The notes under the pieces: model-generated
Told to the model about the DNA's origin: nothing
What the model saw: the letters and a program-made list of their open reading frames with translations, nothing else
Database searches by the model: none
Position numbers and translations under genes: made by a program
Shown: positions 34,129 through 42,753 of the stretch, piece by piece
How positions within the stretch are numbered: position 1 is the stretch's first letter
Layout of the letters: every line of letters begins with the position of its first letter
From: DATAUD01 sp035511075
GTDB taxonomy: Bacteria > Verrucomicrobiota > Verrucomicrobiia > Limisphaerales > Palsa-1400
NCBI GenBank assembly: GCA_035511075.1
Contig: DATKFW010000155.1
Span: forward strand, 1-64,000
Direction: 5' to 3'
Length of the DNA stretch: 64,000 bases

Positions 34129-36219
34129 TCAACCCTTCCCGTTCCTCGTCGCGGCGGCCATTCCGTTCATCGCGTAATGTCCCGCCACATCGTCCGCGCG
34201 GGCGCGATTGAGGATGATGCTCACCTGCTTTGCCTGTCTTTGATACAGCATGTCCAGGGCCTGCCGCATCATTTGCGACCGTGTATGGAACGGCCGCGTC
34301 ACCAGCACTATTGCGTCCGCATGAGGCACCAGCATGGCCGCGTCATCGGACGCCAGGATCGGCGGGCTGTCCACCACAACGAAATCACAATTGCGCCGCA
34401 ATTCACGTATCAGGTCCCCCAGTCTTGTGTGGAGGAAAAGCCCTTCGGAATGCTCTTTATGGGTCCCACCAGCAACGTAGGACAATCCTTCGATCTCCGT
34501 TGGATGCGCCACGGCCTGGGCGCCCGCTTCCCCGCGCAAATAGTCCAGCACGCCTGGCTTGTCGTTGTCACCGAGCAGATGTTTCAATCCACCGCCCCTG
34601 GCATCCGCATCCACCAGGACCACGCGCAACCCGCTCCGCGCAAGGAGGCGCGCCAGATTGGCTGCGATCGTCGTTTTGCCTTCCGATGCCGCCGTGCTGG
34701 TGAAGAGCAGTGTTTGGGGACGGCTTTCCCCGAATGAGGACAGCAACAACGCGGAACGAAGATGCCGGTAGGATTCCAGGTAGCCGTGGCGCGTATCGGC
34801 GTTTGACAACAGCGCCTGCTGCGGCTTCCGCCGGGAGACCTTGATTTGAGGCACCAATCCCAAAAGAGTCTCGCCATATTGATCCTTGATGTCCCGGAAG
34901 GAAACAAACCGGTCGTCCAGCAGATACCACGCAAAGTTAAACCCCAGGCCAAGAAACAATCCGCCAATTACAGAAGCCGCTGTCCGCAATATCAGATGCC
35001 GTTTTTCAGCCTCGGCCGCGGTCGCCGGCAGCAATACGGACAGCCGTTCCTGTTCCACATCCTTGCTCAGGTCCACATTTTGAAGCGTGCCCAGCAGGTG
35101 ATCATAATAGCCTTGTTCGCGCGCGATGTTGTCCTTAAGAACCTGGACTTCGGACAGGCCCTGGTTGATGTCGAGCAGTTTCTTCTCCAGGGATGGTATC
35201 GCTCCCTTGATCGCGCGAATTTCCCTCTCCGACTCCTCGAACTGCGATTGCTTCTCCGAGAGGTCCTCCTTCTCCAGGATCGAGACGGTTTTTTCCAGAC
35301 GCGCAATTGAGTCGTCGTATCGGCGCATCATCCCTCCGGGAGCCATCTCCTTTTCGGCCCGCGTCACCGCCAGGTCCACCCGCGCCTGCTTGAGCATCGT
35401 GTCCCTTTCGGCAAGCGACGCGTTAATGGAATTGGATTGAGTTCCACCGGGTTCCACCGCGTTGGTCAACGCAACGCCGGGTGCCACGGCCAGGCCGTTT
35501 GTCAACGATTCCTCCTCGAGCTTCAGCTTGGCTAACTGGAGATTCAGGTCCGACAGATACAACCCATCGCTCTTGCCCTCTTCCTCCAGCACCGCGACGT
35601 TGTTGGTCCTCTGAAAATCGGCCCACTTCCCCTGCGCCTCCCGGAGCGCTGTCTCCCGCGCGGAAAGTTGGTCTGTCAGCGATACGACTATGTCCTCACT
35701 GGTGGCCTTCCGCGTTTCCTTCTTATAACTCAAATATTCATCCACAACTCCCTGAAGATATGCGCGCACCTTCACCGGATCGGGCCCGCTGGCCTGCAAT
35801 CTCAGTATGGATGTCTTGAGAGGCTGGACCACCTCAAATTCCAAAGGGGGGTTTTTCCCAGGCTCCATCGTTATCCCGGCCTTCTGGTACGCGGCTGTTT
35901 GCACCCGGGAGCTTTTCAGCAGTTCCATTTGAGTTCCAAAGTAAGTTAGAGACTCCTCGTTCAACAGGCTGGCCACGTTGTTCACCCGCGTGTCACCCAC
36001 CACGTACAGTTGCGCGTAGGAAATGTAATTTCCCTCGCGCAATGTCTCGTAAGTTAGAACGCCACCCATCGTCAGCATCACGCAAACCATCGGAATCCAC
36101 CAGCGCTCGCGCAAAAAGCTCAGATAACGCCGTTTCGGGACCATCATGGTCAGCCGATAATTCGCCCCTTCACCGTTGGACAAAGGGTTTGGGGGAATAA
36201 TGATGGTGTTTTCCTTCAT
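34129..36219 (-). CDS. Wzc-like polysaccharide copolymerase / tyrosine autokinase
   Basis: 696-residue inner-membrane protein. The N-terminal Wzz domain with first membrane helix (WWIPMVCVMLTMGGVLTY), a long periplasmic coiled coil (about 170-410) and second membrane helix (IGGLFLGLGFNFAWYLL) lead to a cytoplasmic kinase: Walker A SAASEGKTTIAANLA, Walker A' VVLVDADARGGG and Walker B VVVDSPPIL. The C-terminal tail has a single tyrosine (GHYAMNG) instead of the usual tyrosine cluster, so autophosphorylation may be limited. It controls chain length and export together with the Wza-like lipoprotein. Confidence 0.93.
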   Translation of the reverse strand: MKENTIIIPPNPLSNGEGANYRLTMMVPKRRYLSFLRERWWIPMVCVMLTMGGVLTYETLREGNYISYAQLYVVGDTRVNNVASLLNEESLTYFGTQMELLKSSRVQTAAYQKAGITMEPGKNPPLEFEVVQPLKTSILRLQASGPDPVKVRAYLQGVVDEYLSYKKETRKATSEDIVVSLTDQLSARETALREAQGKWADFQRTNNVAVLEEEGKSDGLYLSDLNLQLAKLKLEEESLTNGLAVAPGVALTNAVEPGGTQSNSINASLAERDTMLKQARVDLAVTRAEKEMAPGGMMRRYDDSIARLEKTVSILEKEDLSEKQSQFEESEREIRAIKGAIPSLEKKLLDINQGLSEVQVLKDNIAREQGYYDHLLGTLQNVDLSKDVEQERLSVLLPATAAEAEKRHLILRTAASVIGGLFLGLGFNFAWYLLDDRFVSFRDIKDQYGETLLGLVPQIKVSRRKPQQALLSNADTRHGYLESYRHLRSALLLSSFGESRPQTLLFTSTAASEGKTTIAANLARLLARSGLRVVLVDADARGGGLKHLLGDNDKPGVLDYLRGEAGAQAVAHPTEIEGLSYVAGGTHKEHSEGLFLHTRLGDLIRELRRNCDFVVVDSPPILASDDAAMLVPHADAIVLVTRPFHTRSQMMRQALDMLYQRQAKQVSIILNRARADDVAGHYAMNGMAAATRNGKG

Positions 36220-36489
36220 GAATATTCAAAGGCAGGCTGCCGCCATTGCAGTTTTGCGCGCGTTCGCGCGAAAAACCGTGTCGCCTTCACTTCATTTTCT
36301 GTCACAAGCAGACTCCGCAACTTGCCGGCCGCGCATTGTTCTCTCCAAGGCCGATCCTCATGGCTCTTCAGAGAGTAACTAACCCCAGGACCGGAACTCC
36401 CAGTCTCTCCGTTTTGCATGACGGATCGGAGCCACCCTCGTTACAATCGCGTAACTTCCCCAATTTCCCCCCGCTCTTTCTCCCGTTCT

Positions 36490-37887
36490 CTAATAGGCGC
36501 TGCGAGGAGGGAGGACGCAGTGCTTGATCGTCTTCAGGATCACAAGGCAGTCCAGGCTGAAGGACCAGTTCTCAAGGTAGAAAATATCCGCCTCCACGCG
36601 CCGCTGAATGTCAGCCTCCGTGTGGATTTCCCCGCGAAACCCGTTGATCTGCGCCCAGCCCGTGATGCCCGGGCAAATGAATTTGCGAATCAAATATCGC
36701 TTCATCACGTGCGTGAATATCTCCTCGTGCCTGGGCAAATGCGGACGGGGTCCCACCACGCTCATGTTCCCGAGCACCACGTTCAAAAACTGCGGCAACT
36801 CATCTATGCTCAGCTTCCGCAGCCAGCGCCCGGCCGGAAAAACTCGCTCGTCCCCCTCCGACGCTTGCTTGGCCTCGTTGTCATGGTTCACATGCATCGT
36901 CCGGTACTTGTAAATCGTGAATGGTCGCCCCCGCATTCCGGCCCGGACCTGCTCGAAGAAAATCGGACCGGGCGATTGCAACCGGTGCAGCACCCAAACC
37001 AGTGCCGTGGTGAAGGGCAGAATCAAAATCACGACGGGTACAGCCACCGCCAAGTCCAACAGCCGTTTGAGAAGCCGGTTCAGCGGACTTTCCAGTGGCT
37101 CATCCCGCAACCCGATGAATCGCACCCCGTCGTCCTCGAAAGTGGTGGTCTTATGGTTGAAGTATTCATCAAAGTCGTGCAGCGCCAGCAACCTCACCCC
37201 TGACTCCTCGCACAGTTGCGTCACTTGCCGAATTTGCTGCCCGCCGAGCGAGAGATCCAATACGATCAATTGCGTGATCAAATGCTCCCGCAAAAGTTCC
37301 CCCAGCCCGTCCAGGCTTCCAAGCAGCGGATAGGCGAAATCGGTCGCGGGGTCCCTACCGGGGCTCACCAGCCCAATCGTGCGAAAGCCAACGGCCCGCT
37401 TATTCTCCAGCCAGGACTTAAGACGATGAGACTGTTCCGCCGTTCCCACCAGGGCCACCCGTTCCTCGCGGTCGCCGGAGAACGACAATTTGCCCAGCGA
37501 TCGCGGCAGGAGGTAGTTGGAGGAAAGCAGCGTGAGATAAAGCCATGGAATATAACTAAAAAAGAATGAGCGCGAGGCCGAATTATCATGCGCTACGAAC
37601 AAGACCAGGAATACGCCGAAGAGCCCCAGGAAGGTCTGGCGGATGCTGCGCCGGTTTGCCACCACCCATTCGTGATCCAATCCGCTGCCCTCCCGGGACT
37701 TTCCCAAACCAAACAGGACCCCCACCAGTAGAAACTCATTATATACCAGGTACCTCCGCAGCATGTCGTGATTGTAAAACACCTCGCCCTGCCACAGTAA
37801 CATCCAACCCCAAAAGCTGATGGTGACCCCCACCAATTGCCAGAATAGAGCAAGCGCGCGAACGCCGATGGATCGATGGCTTACCAT
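36490..37887 (-). CDS. Undecaprenyl-phosphate sugar phosphotransferase (WcaJ/WbaP-like)
   Basis: 465-residue initiating enzyme: about four N-terminal membrane helices, a CoA-binding-like middle with EERVALVGTAEQSHRL, and a C-terminal Bac_transf domain (KRLLDLAVAVPVVILILP, GPIFFEQVRAGMRGRPFTIYKYRTM, LRKLSIDELPQFLNVVLGNM, VVGPRPHLPRHEE, CPGITGWAQINGFRGE). It moves a sugar-1-phosphate to undecaprenyl phosphate at the start of repeat-unit synthesis. It is the promoter-proximal gene of the long minus-strand locus. Between it and the Wzc-like gene 270 bp (36220-36489) are non-coding, with a short GC hairpin. Confidence 0.93.
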   Translation of the reverse strand: MVSHRSIGVRALALFWQLVGVTISFWGWMLLWQGEVFYNHDMLRRYLVYNEFLLVGVLFGLGKSREGSGLDHEWVVANRRSIRQTFLGLFGVFLVLFVAHDNSASRSFFFSYIPWLYLTLLSSNYLLPRSLGKLSFSGDREERVALVGTAEQSHRLKSWLENKRAVGFRTIGLVSPGRDPATDFAYPLLGSLDGLGELLREHLITQLIVLDLSLGGQQIRQVTQLCEESGVRLLALHDFDEYFNHKTTTFEDDGVRFIGLRDEPLESPLNRLLKRLLDLAVAVPVVILILPFTTALVWVLHRLQSPGPIFFEQVRAGMRGRPFTIYKYRTMHVNHDNEAKQASEGDERVFPAGRWLRKLSIDELPQFLNVVLGNMSVVGPRPHLPRHEEIFTHVMKRYLIRKFICPGITGWAQINGFRGEIHTEADIQRRVEADIFYLENWSFSLDCLVILKTIKHCVLPPRSAY

Positions 37888-38305
37888 GAAGATGTTCCTT
37901 GTGGTTTCGTCCTGTTATTTCAGCTACCGCGAATCAAGTCTAGGGCAAGCATCAAATCCTGCGCCTCTATAACGGACACCGTTAATGCAAAATCGGAGAA
38001 CCTCGGACATCGCTGAAATCCTTTAAAACTAATGACTTAGGCAAGAACTACCGTCCAAATTGCTTCAACCGCGCCCAATTTCTCCGATTCGTCACACTGA
38101 AAATTCGGTCGGCGGCGTTATTGATTTTCTTATCCTGCTCATTCAGACCCAAACCTCCGCGGGGTGGCGGTTGGTTTTGGTCGTATCGTTCACACTTGGC
38201 GTCAATTGGTTTGATCGCCCATCGACGTCGAAAATATCATTAAACCATAGTATGTCAATAGATTTAATAACATATTTTGCCCGCCCATAAAGTTAATAAG
38301 TTGTT

Positions 38306-38355
38306 ACACGACTGTTACAACGCAGTCGTGTGATCGTAATCATTTTCCGTATAAT
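38306..38355 (+). promoter_or_regulatory. Dyad overlapping a TATAAT promoter upstream of the GloVer gene
   Basis: Perfect 9-bp inverted repeat ACACGACTG/CAGTCGTGT with an 8-bp spacer TTACAACG (38306-38331), ending where the -35 box should be for the perfect -10 TATAAT at 38350-38355. No good -35 hexamer is seen. The core GACTG-N8-CAGTC equals the inner bases of the three dyads near 1-6 kb. Expected transcription start is near 38362, which would exclude translation from the ATG at 38359. Otherwise 37888-38305 is AT-rich with no recognised feature. Confidence 0.5.
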
Positions 38356-38454
38356 CCCATGAAATTGGCCGGTATCAGACAAAAAGACTTGCAATCCCGA
38401 CTTATATTGTCGAATTTGAATTGCGAGGAACGCAGGGAGATTATAAAATACAAA

Positions 38455-39897
38455 ATGATAGTGCTTTTGGTCGCGGCGCTGCTTTCCTGGAGCGGCGGGC
38501 GCCCTCTTTGCGCGCAATCCAACGCCTTCAACGTGCTTTATGATTTTACGGCTTCTCCAAATTTGAGCTCTGATTTCCCTACCAACAGCGACGGAGTCAA
38601 TCCAAACGGAGAGTTGAATTTATCGTCCAACACACTGTACGGGACGGCGGGCGCAGGCGGCAGCGCCGGCGTCGGCACCGTATTCAGGGTCAACACCGAC
38701 GGCACGTGTTACACGAACCTGCATACTTTCACGGGTGGAACCAACGACGGAGACGGTCCCAACGGTTCAATACTATCCGGCAACACATTGTACGGGACGA
38801 CGGCCACAGGCGGCAGCGGAAACCACGGCACGATTTTCAGGGTCAACACCGACGGTACGTGTTACACCAATCTGCATAGTTTCGCGGCCACGACAAATGA
38901 TTCTGTGCTAACCAACGCCGACGGAGTCCAGCCCTTTGGCGGCGTGATTATAGCGGGCAACACGTTGTACGGCACAGCTCAGTACGGTGGCCGGTGGGCC
39001 AACGGCACAGTATTCAGCATGCGCACCGACGGCTCCGGATTTTCCAACTTGTATAACTTTAGCATGGGCGCCCTGCTCAATGGTGTTCTGACCAATGCCG
39101 ACGGCGCTGAACCATCCGCCGGTTTGCTTCTATCGGAAAACTCGTTGATTGGGACAACATTTGCCGGCGGCCCCCAGTCCCACGGCACCGTTTTCAGACT
39201 CAATACCGATGGCTCCGCTTTTACCAATCTTCATAGCTTCACCAACGCCAGCAACCAGAATGGCCCCGGTTCGTCGGCCGCGTTATTTTTATCGGGCAAC
39301 ACACTCTATGGCACGGCCGCTTCCGGGAGCGGGGGCTACGGCACTGTCTTCAGGGTCAACACTGACGGATCTGGATTTTCGACCCTTTATACGTTTACCG
39401 GCGGCAACGACGGGGCGGATCCGGGCAAGTTGACTTTATCGGCCAACGCATTGTATGGGATTGCGGCCCTCGGCGGCAGCGGCAACTGGGGCACGGTGTT
39501 CCGAATCGACACCAACGGCTCAGACTTTACGATCCTTTATAGTTTTCCGGCGGATTCTGCCGAGAATTTCGTCAACAGCGACGGAATTGATCCGTCCGGA
39601 TTTGTGTTATCGGGCAACGCTCTCTACGGGACGGCGACGGGCGGCGGCAGCGGTGGAACTGGCACCGTTTTTGCCCTGACTTTGCCTGCCCCGCCCCTGG
39701 GCATCGCCCCGGCGGGCGATCAAGTCCTCCTTTCCTGGCCGATCTGGGCGCCAAACTATGACTTGCAAACAGCAGCCGACCTCTCCTCCCCAAATTGGAG
39801 CAATGTCACTGACGGGTTTATCACTGATGGGACCAATTACTACTTCGCAACCAGCATGACCAACCCGGCCGCCTACTACCGCCTCCAGCAGCACTAA
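38455..39897 (+). CDS. Secreted GloVer-repeat protein with seven repeats
   Basis: 480-residue exported protein. The signal peptide MIVLLVAALLSWSGGRPLCA is at the N terminus when translation starts at 38455; the predicted promoter at 38350 supports this over the ATG at 38359. It holds seven tandem units (about 45-60 residues each) with the core N-x-L-Y-G-T and GTVFRVNTDG-x-F-x-x-L-x-x-F, the Gloeobacter/Verrucomicrobia tandem repeat; one unit carries an imperfect core (NSLIGTTFAGG). The C terminus (LQTAADLSSPNWSNV onward) is a short beta domain common at ends of Verrucomicrobia surface proteins. Seven units suggest a seven-bladed beta-propeller, but that is inference. Ligand unknown. Confidence 0.85.
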   Translation: MIVLLVAALLSWSGGRPLCAQSNAFNVLYDFTASPNLSSDFPTNSDGVNPNGELNLSSNTLYGTAGAGGSAGVGTVFRVNTDGTCYTNLHTFTGGTNDGDGPNGSILSGNTLYGTTATGGSGNHGTIFRVNTDGTCYTNLHSFAATTNDSVLTNADGVQPFGGVIIAGNTLYGTAQYGGRWANGTVFSMRTDGSGFSNLYNFSMGALLNGVLTNADGAEPSAGLLLSENSLIGTTFAGGPQSHGTVFRLNTDGSAFTNLHSFTNASNQNGPGSSAALFLSGNTLYGTAASGSGGYGTVFRVNTDGSGFSTLYTFTGGNDGADPGKLTLSANALYGIAALGGSGNWGTVFRIDTNGSDFTILYSFPADSAENFVNSDGIDPSGFVLSGNALYGTATGGGSGGTGTVFALTLPAPPLGIAPAGDQVLLSWPIWAPNYDLQTAADLSSPNWSNVTDGFITDGTNYYFATSMTNPAAYYRLQQH

Positions 39898-40535
39898 AGT
39901 CATTTAGCGCCGGGAACCAAAGCGAGGAAATTCCGATAGAAGCAAAAATCGGGGTCCGCAACCTTGATTAACCGCGATTACCCTTGATCCCTAACCGATA
40001 AGTTCGGCGGACAAACTGGCCAGGAATTTAGCAGCCAAGCCTCGCAGCCAGAAACCGGATTCGGTTTCAGTCACCGTCCAAACCACAAATGTCAAAGAAC
40101 TGCCGCTTACCCGCACGGCGGCTTGCGGCATTCATCCGCAGGACGAGTTAAGCATATAATTCGGAGAAAGAAAAGCCGACCAGGGGAAACTTGGACCATT
40201 CATGCGGAAACCCGGTGAAAACAAACCGATGGAAGGAAAACCGCCTTTGCATTCTGAGAAAGTTCCGCAGGTGCAGTCAAACGCTCGACCACGAATCTAG
40301 TGGTCTTGAGCGAAGACGTTTTACGCGCGATTACATCGACGACGGAAAAATTTCGTGCCTCTGGAATTTATCCACGCGGAACACTCGCGTTTCGCGGCTC
40401 CAAACCCACTGCACAACGGGCTTGGTGAGTTCACGCTAGCCTTAGCGGCAATGCGGCGGGTTGATTGGCATTTTGCCGACAGAGGCGCTCATTGCTGATG
40501 ACAATTCGGGGATTTGAGCGTATTATTTAAAAATT
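39898..40535. other. Non-coding stretch with no recognised feature
   Basis: This gap after the GloVer gene holds only short frames on both strands and no motif, hairpin terminator, tRNA or repeat that I can identify. It may carry degraded sequence, as it borders two toxin-antitoxin modules, one of them decayed. Confidence 0.5.
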
Positions 40536-40769
40536 ATGAGCGATCTTTTGTCGCGCATTACGATCGACCCGGACATCTGCCACGGCAAACCGGCCATCCG
40601 TCATTTGCGCTATCCAGTTGAATCCATGCTAGAATATCTGGTGGCGGGTGACACCTTTGAAGACTTGCTCGTCGAGTTCCCGGACTTGGAACGCGACGAT
40701 CTTCGAGCTTGCCTCGAATACGCCGCGCAATCGCTAAAACTTAAAGGCGGGCATCTGGCTCTGGCGTGA
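40536..40769 (+). CDS. DUF433 antitoxin-like protein
   Basis: 77-residue protein with the DUF433 pattern: SRITIDPDICHGKPAIRHLRYPVESMLEYLVAGDT and a C-terminal helix pair FPDLERDDLRACLEYAA. DUF433 proteins are the presumed antitoxins of DUF5615 PIN-like toxins. GTG of the downstream frame overlaps its stop (GTGA), the normal arrangement of such pairs. Its toxin partner is damaged, so it may be kept as an anti-addiction protein or be a leftover. Confidence 0.85.
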   Translation: MSDLLSRITIDPDICHGKPAIRHLRYPVESMLEYLVAGDTFEDLLVEFPDLERDDLRACLEYAAQSLKLKGGHLALA

Positions 40770-40963
40770 AATTCCTCGTGGACACCCACTTGTCGCCCGC
40801 TTTGTGCGGCTTGCTGCAGGCTGACCGTTCCCCCCGCCCCAGATCAGACGCCGGATTGACGCCCGTCTCCCAATCAAAGGCCATCGGGACAAAGAACTGC
40901 CTGCTCCGCACGACTGTTTCCGCACGAGGCGGGATTGAAATTTTGGCGGGGTTGCTATTTTAA
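40766..40963 (+). pseudogene. DUF5615 PIN-like toxin relic
   Basis: Starts with KFLVDTHLSPALCGLL, the canonical N terminus of DUF5615 proteins, then changes to a proline- and arginine-rich sequence without the expected second and third PIN motifs (no later Asp pair or conserved strand). At about 65 residues it is roughly half the usual length. I read it as a toxin gene with a lost 3' part or frameshift near residue 20. Confidence 0.65.
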
Positions 40964-40994
40964 GGTATTTCGCGCATCGTAGAGCGACAAAGGC

Positions 40995-41240
40995 ATGAAT
41001 GCGGAATACCTCAGATTTTTCGAGCGCAAAGCGGAGGTTTGTGGCGGCGAATGGGTCATGAAAGGGACGCGGGTCACGGTCCGCACCGTCCTCGCCAGCT
41101 TGGCTGAAGGCGCGACCGTAAATGAAATTATTAAGGATTTTCCAACTCTCACTGAAGAGGCGGTCCGGGGCGTTATTGCTTTCGCCGCGGCGTCTGCCCA
41201 GGAGGACTTGCCAGTCAACGCGGCCCCTGCCCTGGGATGA
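40995..41240 (+). CDS. DUF433 antitoxin-like protein
   Basis: 81-residue DUF433 protein: CGGEWVMKGTRVTVRTVLASLAEGATVNEIIKDFPTLTEEAVRG is the diagnostic core, predicted to form a winged-helix-like DNA-binding unit. Its stop overlaps the following toxin start by 4 bp (ATGA). Second, intact module of a tandem pair; it shares only family-level similarity with the DUF433 gene at 40536, so this is not a simple duplication. Confidence 0.88.
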   Translation: MNAEYLRFFERKAEVCGGEWVMKGTRVTVRTVLASLAEGATVNEIIKDFPTLTEEAVRGVIAFAAASAQEDLPVNAAPALG

Positions 41241-41599
41241 AAGTCAAACTGGATGAGAATCTCTCAGAGTCGCTCTTCACCTCGCTTGCTGGCCTGAACC
41301 ATGATTTGGACACTGTGCGCTCGGAAGGGCTGGCTGGTCGTGCCGATTCTGAGGTTTGGCAAGCGGCGCAATCGAGCGGGCGATTTCTGGTGACACAAGA
41401 CCTGGATTTCTCCGACATGCGCAAATTCGCGCCTGGCACGCATCACGGTTTGCTCCTGGTACGCTTGCGATCTCCCGGACGAGGCGCTTTGATGAAACGT
41501 GTCTCGGACCTATTTCAAAGCGAAGATGTAAATGCGTGGGCAAACTGTTTCGTCTTAGCGACCGACACGAAGGTTCGTGTACATCGGCCAAAAATGTAG
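41237..41599 (+). CDS. DUF5615 family PIN-like toxin
   Basis: 120-residue PIN-like protein. Conserved blocks: MKVKLDENLSESL (first acidic residue of the fold), HDLDTVRSEGL, VTQDLDFSDMRKF with two Asp and HHGLLLVRLRSPGR. Mut7-C/PIN-like toxins of this kind are predicted RNases. Translation is coupled to the DUF433 antitoxin by ATGA. It is intact in length, unlike its neighbour at 40766. Confidence 0.88.
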   Translation: MKVKLDENLSESLFTSLAGLNHDLDTVRSEGLAGRADSEVWQAAQSSGRFLVTQDLDFSDMRKFAPGTHHGLLLVRLRSPGRGALMKRVSDLFQSEDVNAWANCFVLATDTKVRVHRPKM

Positions 41600-41660
41600 A
41601 ATGCTGGGGGCTGCTGCTTCGGTGTTTGGACGGCGTCGCGGTGGTTTCGGCGCTGAGGGG

Positions 41661-42572
41661 TTACTCTTTGGCGTTGGGGTTGAGGGCCCACATTCCTCTG
41701 GGTTCGTTGAGGGTGCCATCGCCGATTGTTTGCTTCATCGTGAGCGAGGCGACGTGATTGTCGAAAAACAGGTAGTTGAAGTGATTGTCCTGAAGCTTGT
41801 AAAGAAGCATTCCTTGGTTGTCGGGGTCGCTGACATCGGTTTGGTAACACTCCCCGATTCCCTGGCCGGACTGGGTGCTGGACGGGGCGATGGAGATGGC
41901 GGGCCAGACGTTTCCACACGTGTTGTCGCCGGAGGGTTGTTCCACGAGGTTGATCGTTCCGGCGGGGGTGATCAAGACGGAGGCCTTGTAACCGGGCGCG
42001 CCGGATGTAGTCGTCGAGGCCGACCAGTAAACTCCAAGACCGTCAATGGGAGTGGGGAGCGCCTTTCCCAAGGCCACCGGGCCATTCCCCCAGGTGGGTG
42101 TAATGAAGTTCATGGCGTAGGTCCTTCGCCCAACGGTCGGATCATTCGTCGTCCAATAAGTAACAGGGCCGATGTCGGAGGGGCAACGCAGGGTTTGGGC
42201 CACAAGGCTCTCATCCACGGCGCCACTATCCAATACGGCCTTGCTGAGCCCGGGATTTCCACCGATATAGGAGTGAATGGCTGTGTCCCAGGTATATTGG
42301 CTGTTGTCCGCGCCGTCACATGCGCCGGCGGGGTAAACGTCCTGATTGTCGCCCAGGTAAAGGGCGAAACCAAATCCGAGCTGCCGCTGGTTGGACTTGC
42401 ATTTGGCCATGTTTGCCGCTTGTTTTGCGGCGGCCAAAGCCGGCAGGAGCATCGCCGCCAGGATGGCGATGATGGCAATGACCACCAGCAACTCAATCAG
42501 CGTAAACGCCTGGGAGGGTGTTGACACCCGGCTCGCAAGCATCTGTTCCTGTTGAGATAAAGGCTTCCGCAT
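41661..42572 (-). CDS. Prepilin-like protein with H-X9-DG-type tail
   Basis: 303-residue pseudopilin-like protein. The type IV prepilin signal QAFTLIELLVVIAIIAILAA has the FTLIELL cleavage-methylation motif and a hydrophobic helix, followed by LLPALAAAKQAAN. The C-terminal tail YLFFDNHVASL is a variant of the H-x9-DG pattern of this family in Verrucomicrobia and Planctomycetes. Such proteins are abundant and uncharacterised; secretion through a type II/IV apparatus is assumed. It is divergent from xylA across 181 bp. A paralogue, frameshifted, is at 51583. Confidence 0.85.
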   Translation of the reverse strand: MRKPLSQQEQMLASRVSTPSQAFTLIELLVVIAIIAILAAMLLPALAAAKQAANMAKCKSNQRQLGFGFALYLGDNQDVYPAGACDGADNSQYTWDTAIHSYIGGNPGLSKAVLDSGAVDESLVAQTLRCPSDIGPVTYWTTNDPTVGRRTYAMNFITPTWGNGPVALGKALPTPIDGLGVYWSASTTTSGAPGYKASVLITPAGTINLVEQPSGDNTCGNVWPAISIAPSSTQSGQGIGECYQTDVSDPDNQGMLLYKLQDNHFNYLFFDNHVASLTMKQTIGDGTLNEPRGMWALNPNAKE

Positions 42573-42753
42573 TTTTCAATTGGGACTTTGGCTTGAAGTG
42601 TAGCTTCAACGCACAATATCGTCCAAGAGAAAATGGAAGAGAGAGGTTGTGCAATGGCATACGCCTTTAGCATAGAGCGCCGCGGACCGATTTCAGCGCC
42701 GCTTTTGTAGTTGCATCGGCGCGTGATTTTCTTTAGGACATCGGCACATCTTT

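Noticed and set aside
36250..36275. GC hairpin CGCGCG-TT-CGCGCG flanked by T and A runs between the Wzc-like and sugar-transferase genes
   Set aside because: Short and symmetric; on the minus strand it lacks a clear U-run, so an attenuator cannot be claimed.
38060..38290. 76-codon plus-strand frame
   Set aside because: No family resemblance or ribosome site; lies in the AT-rich regulatory gap.
40191..40439. 82-codon plus-strand frame
   Set aside because: Composition is irregular, no motif, and no ribosome site; treated as non-coding.
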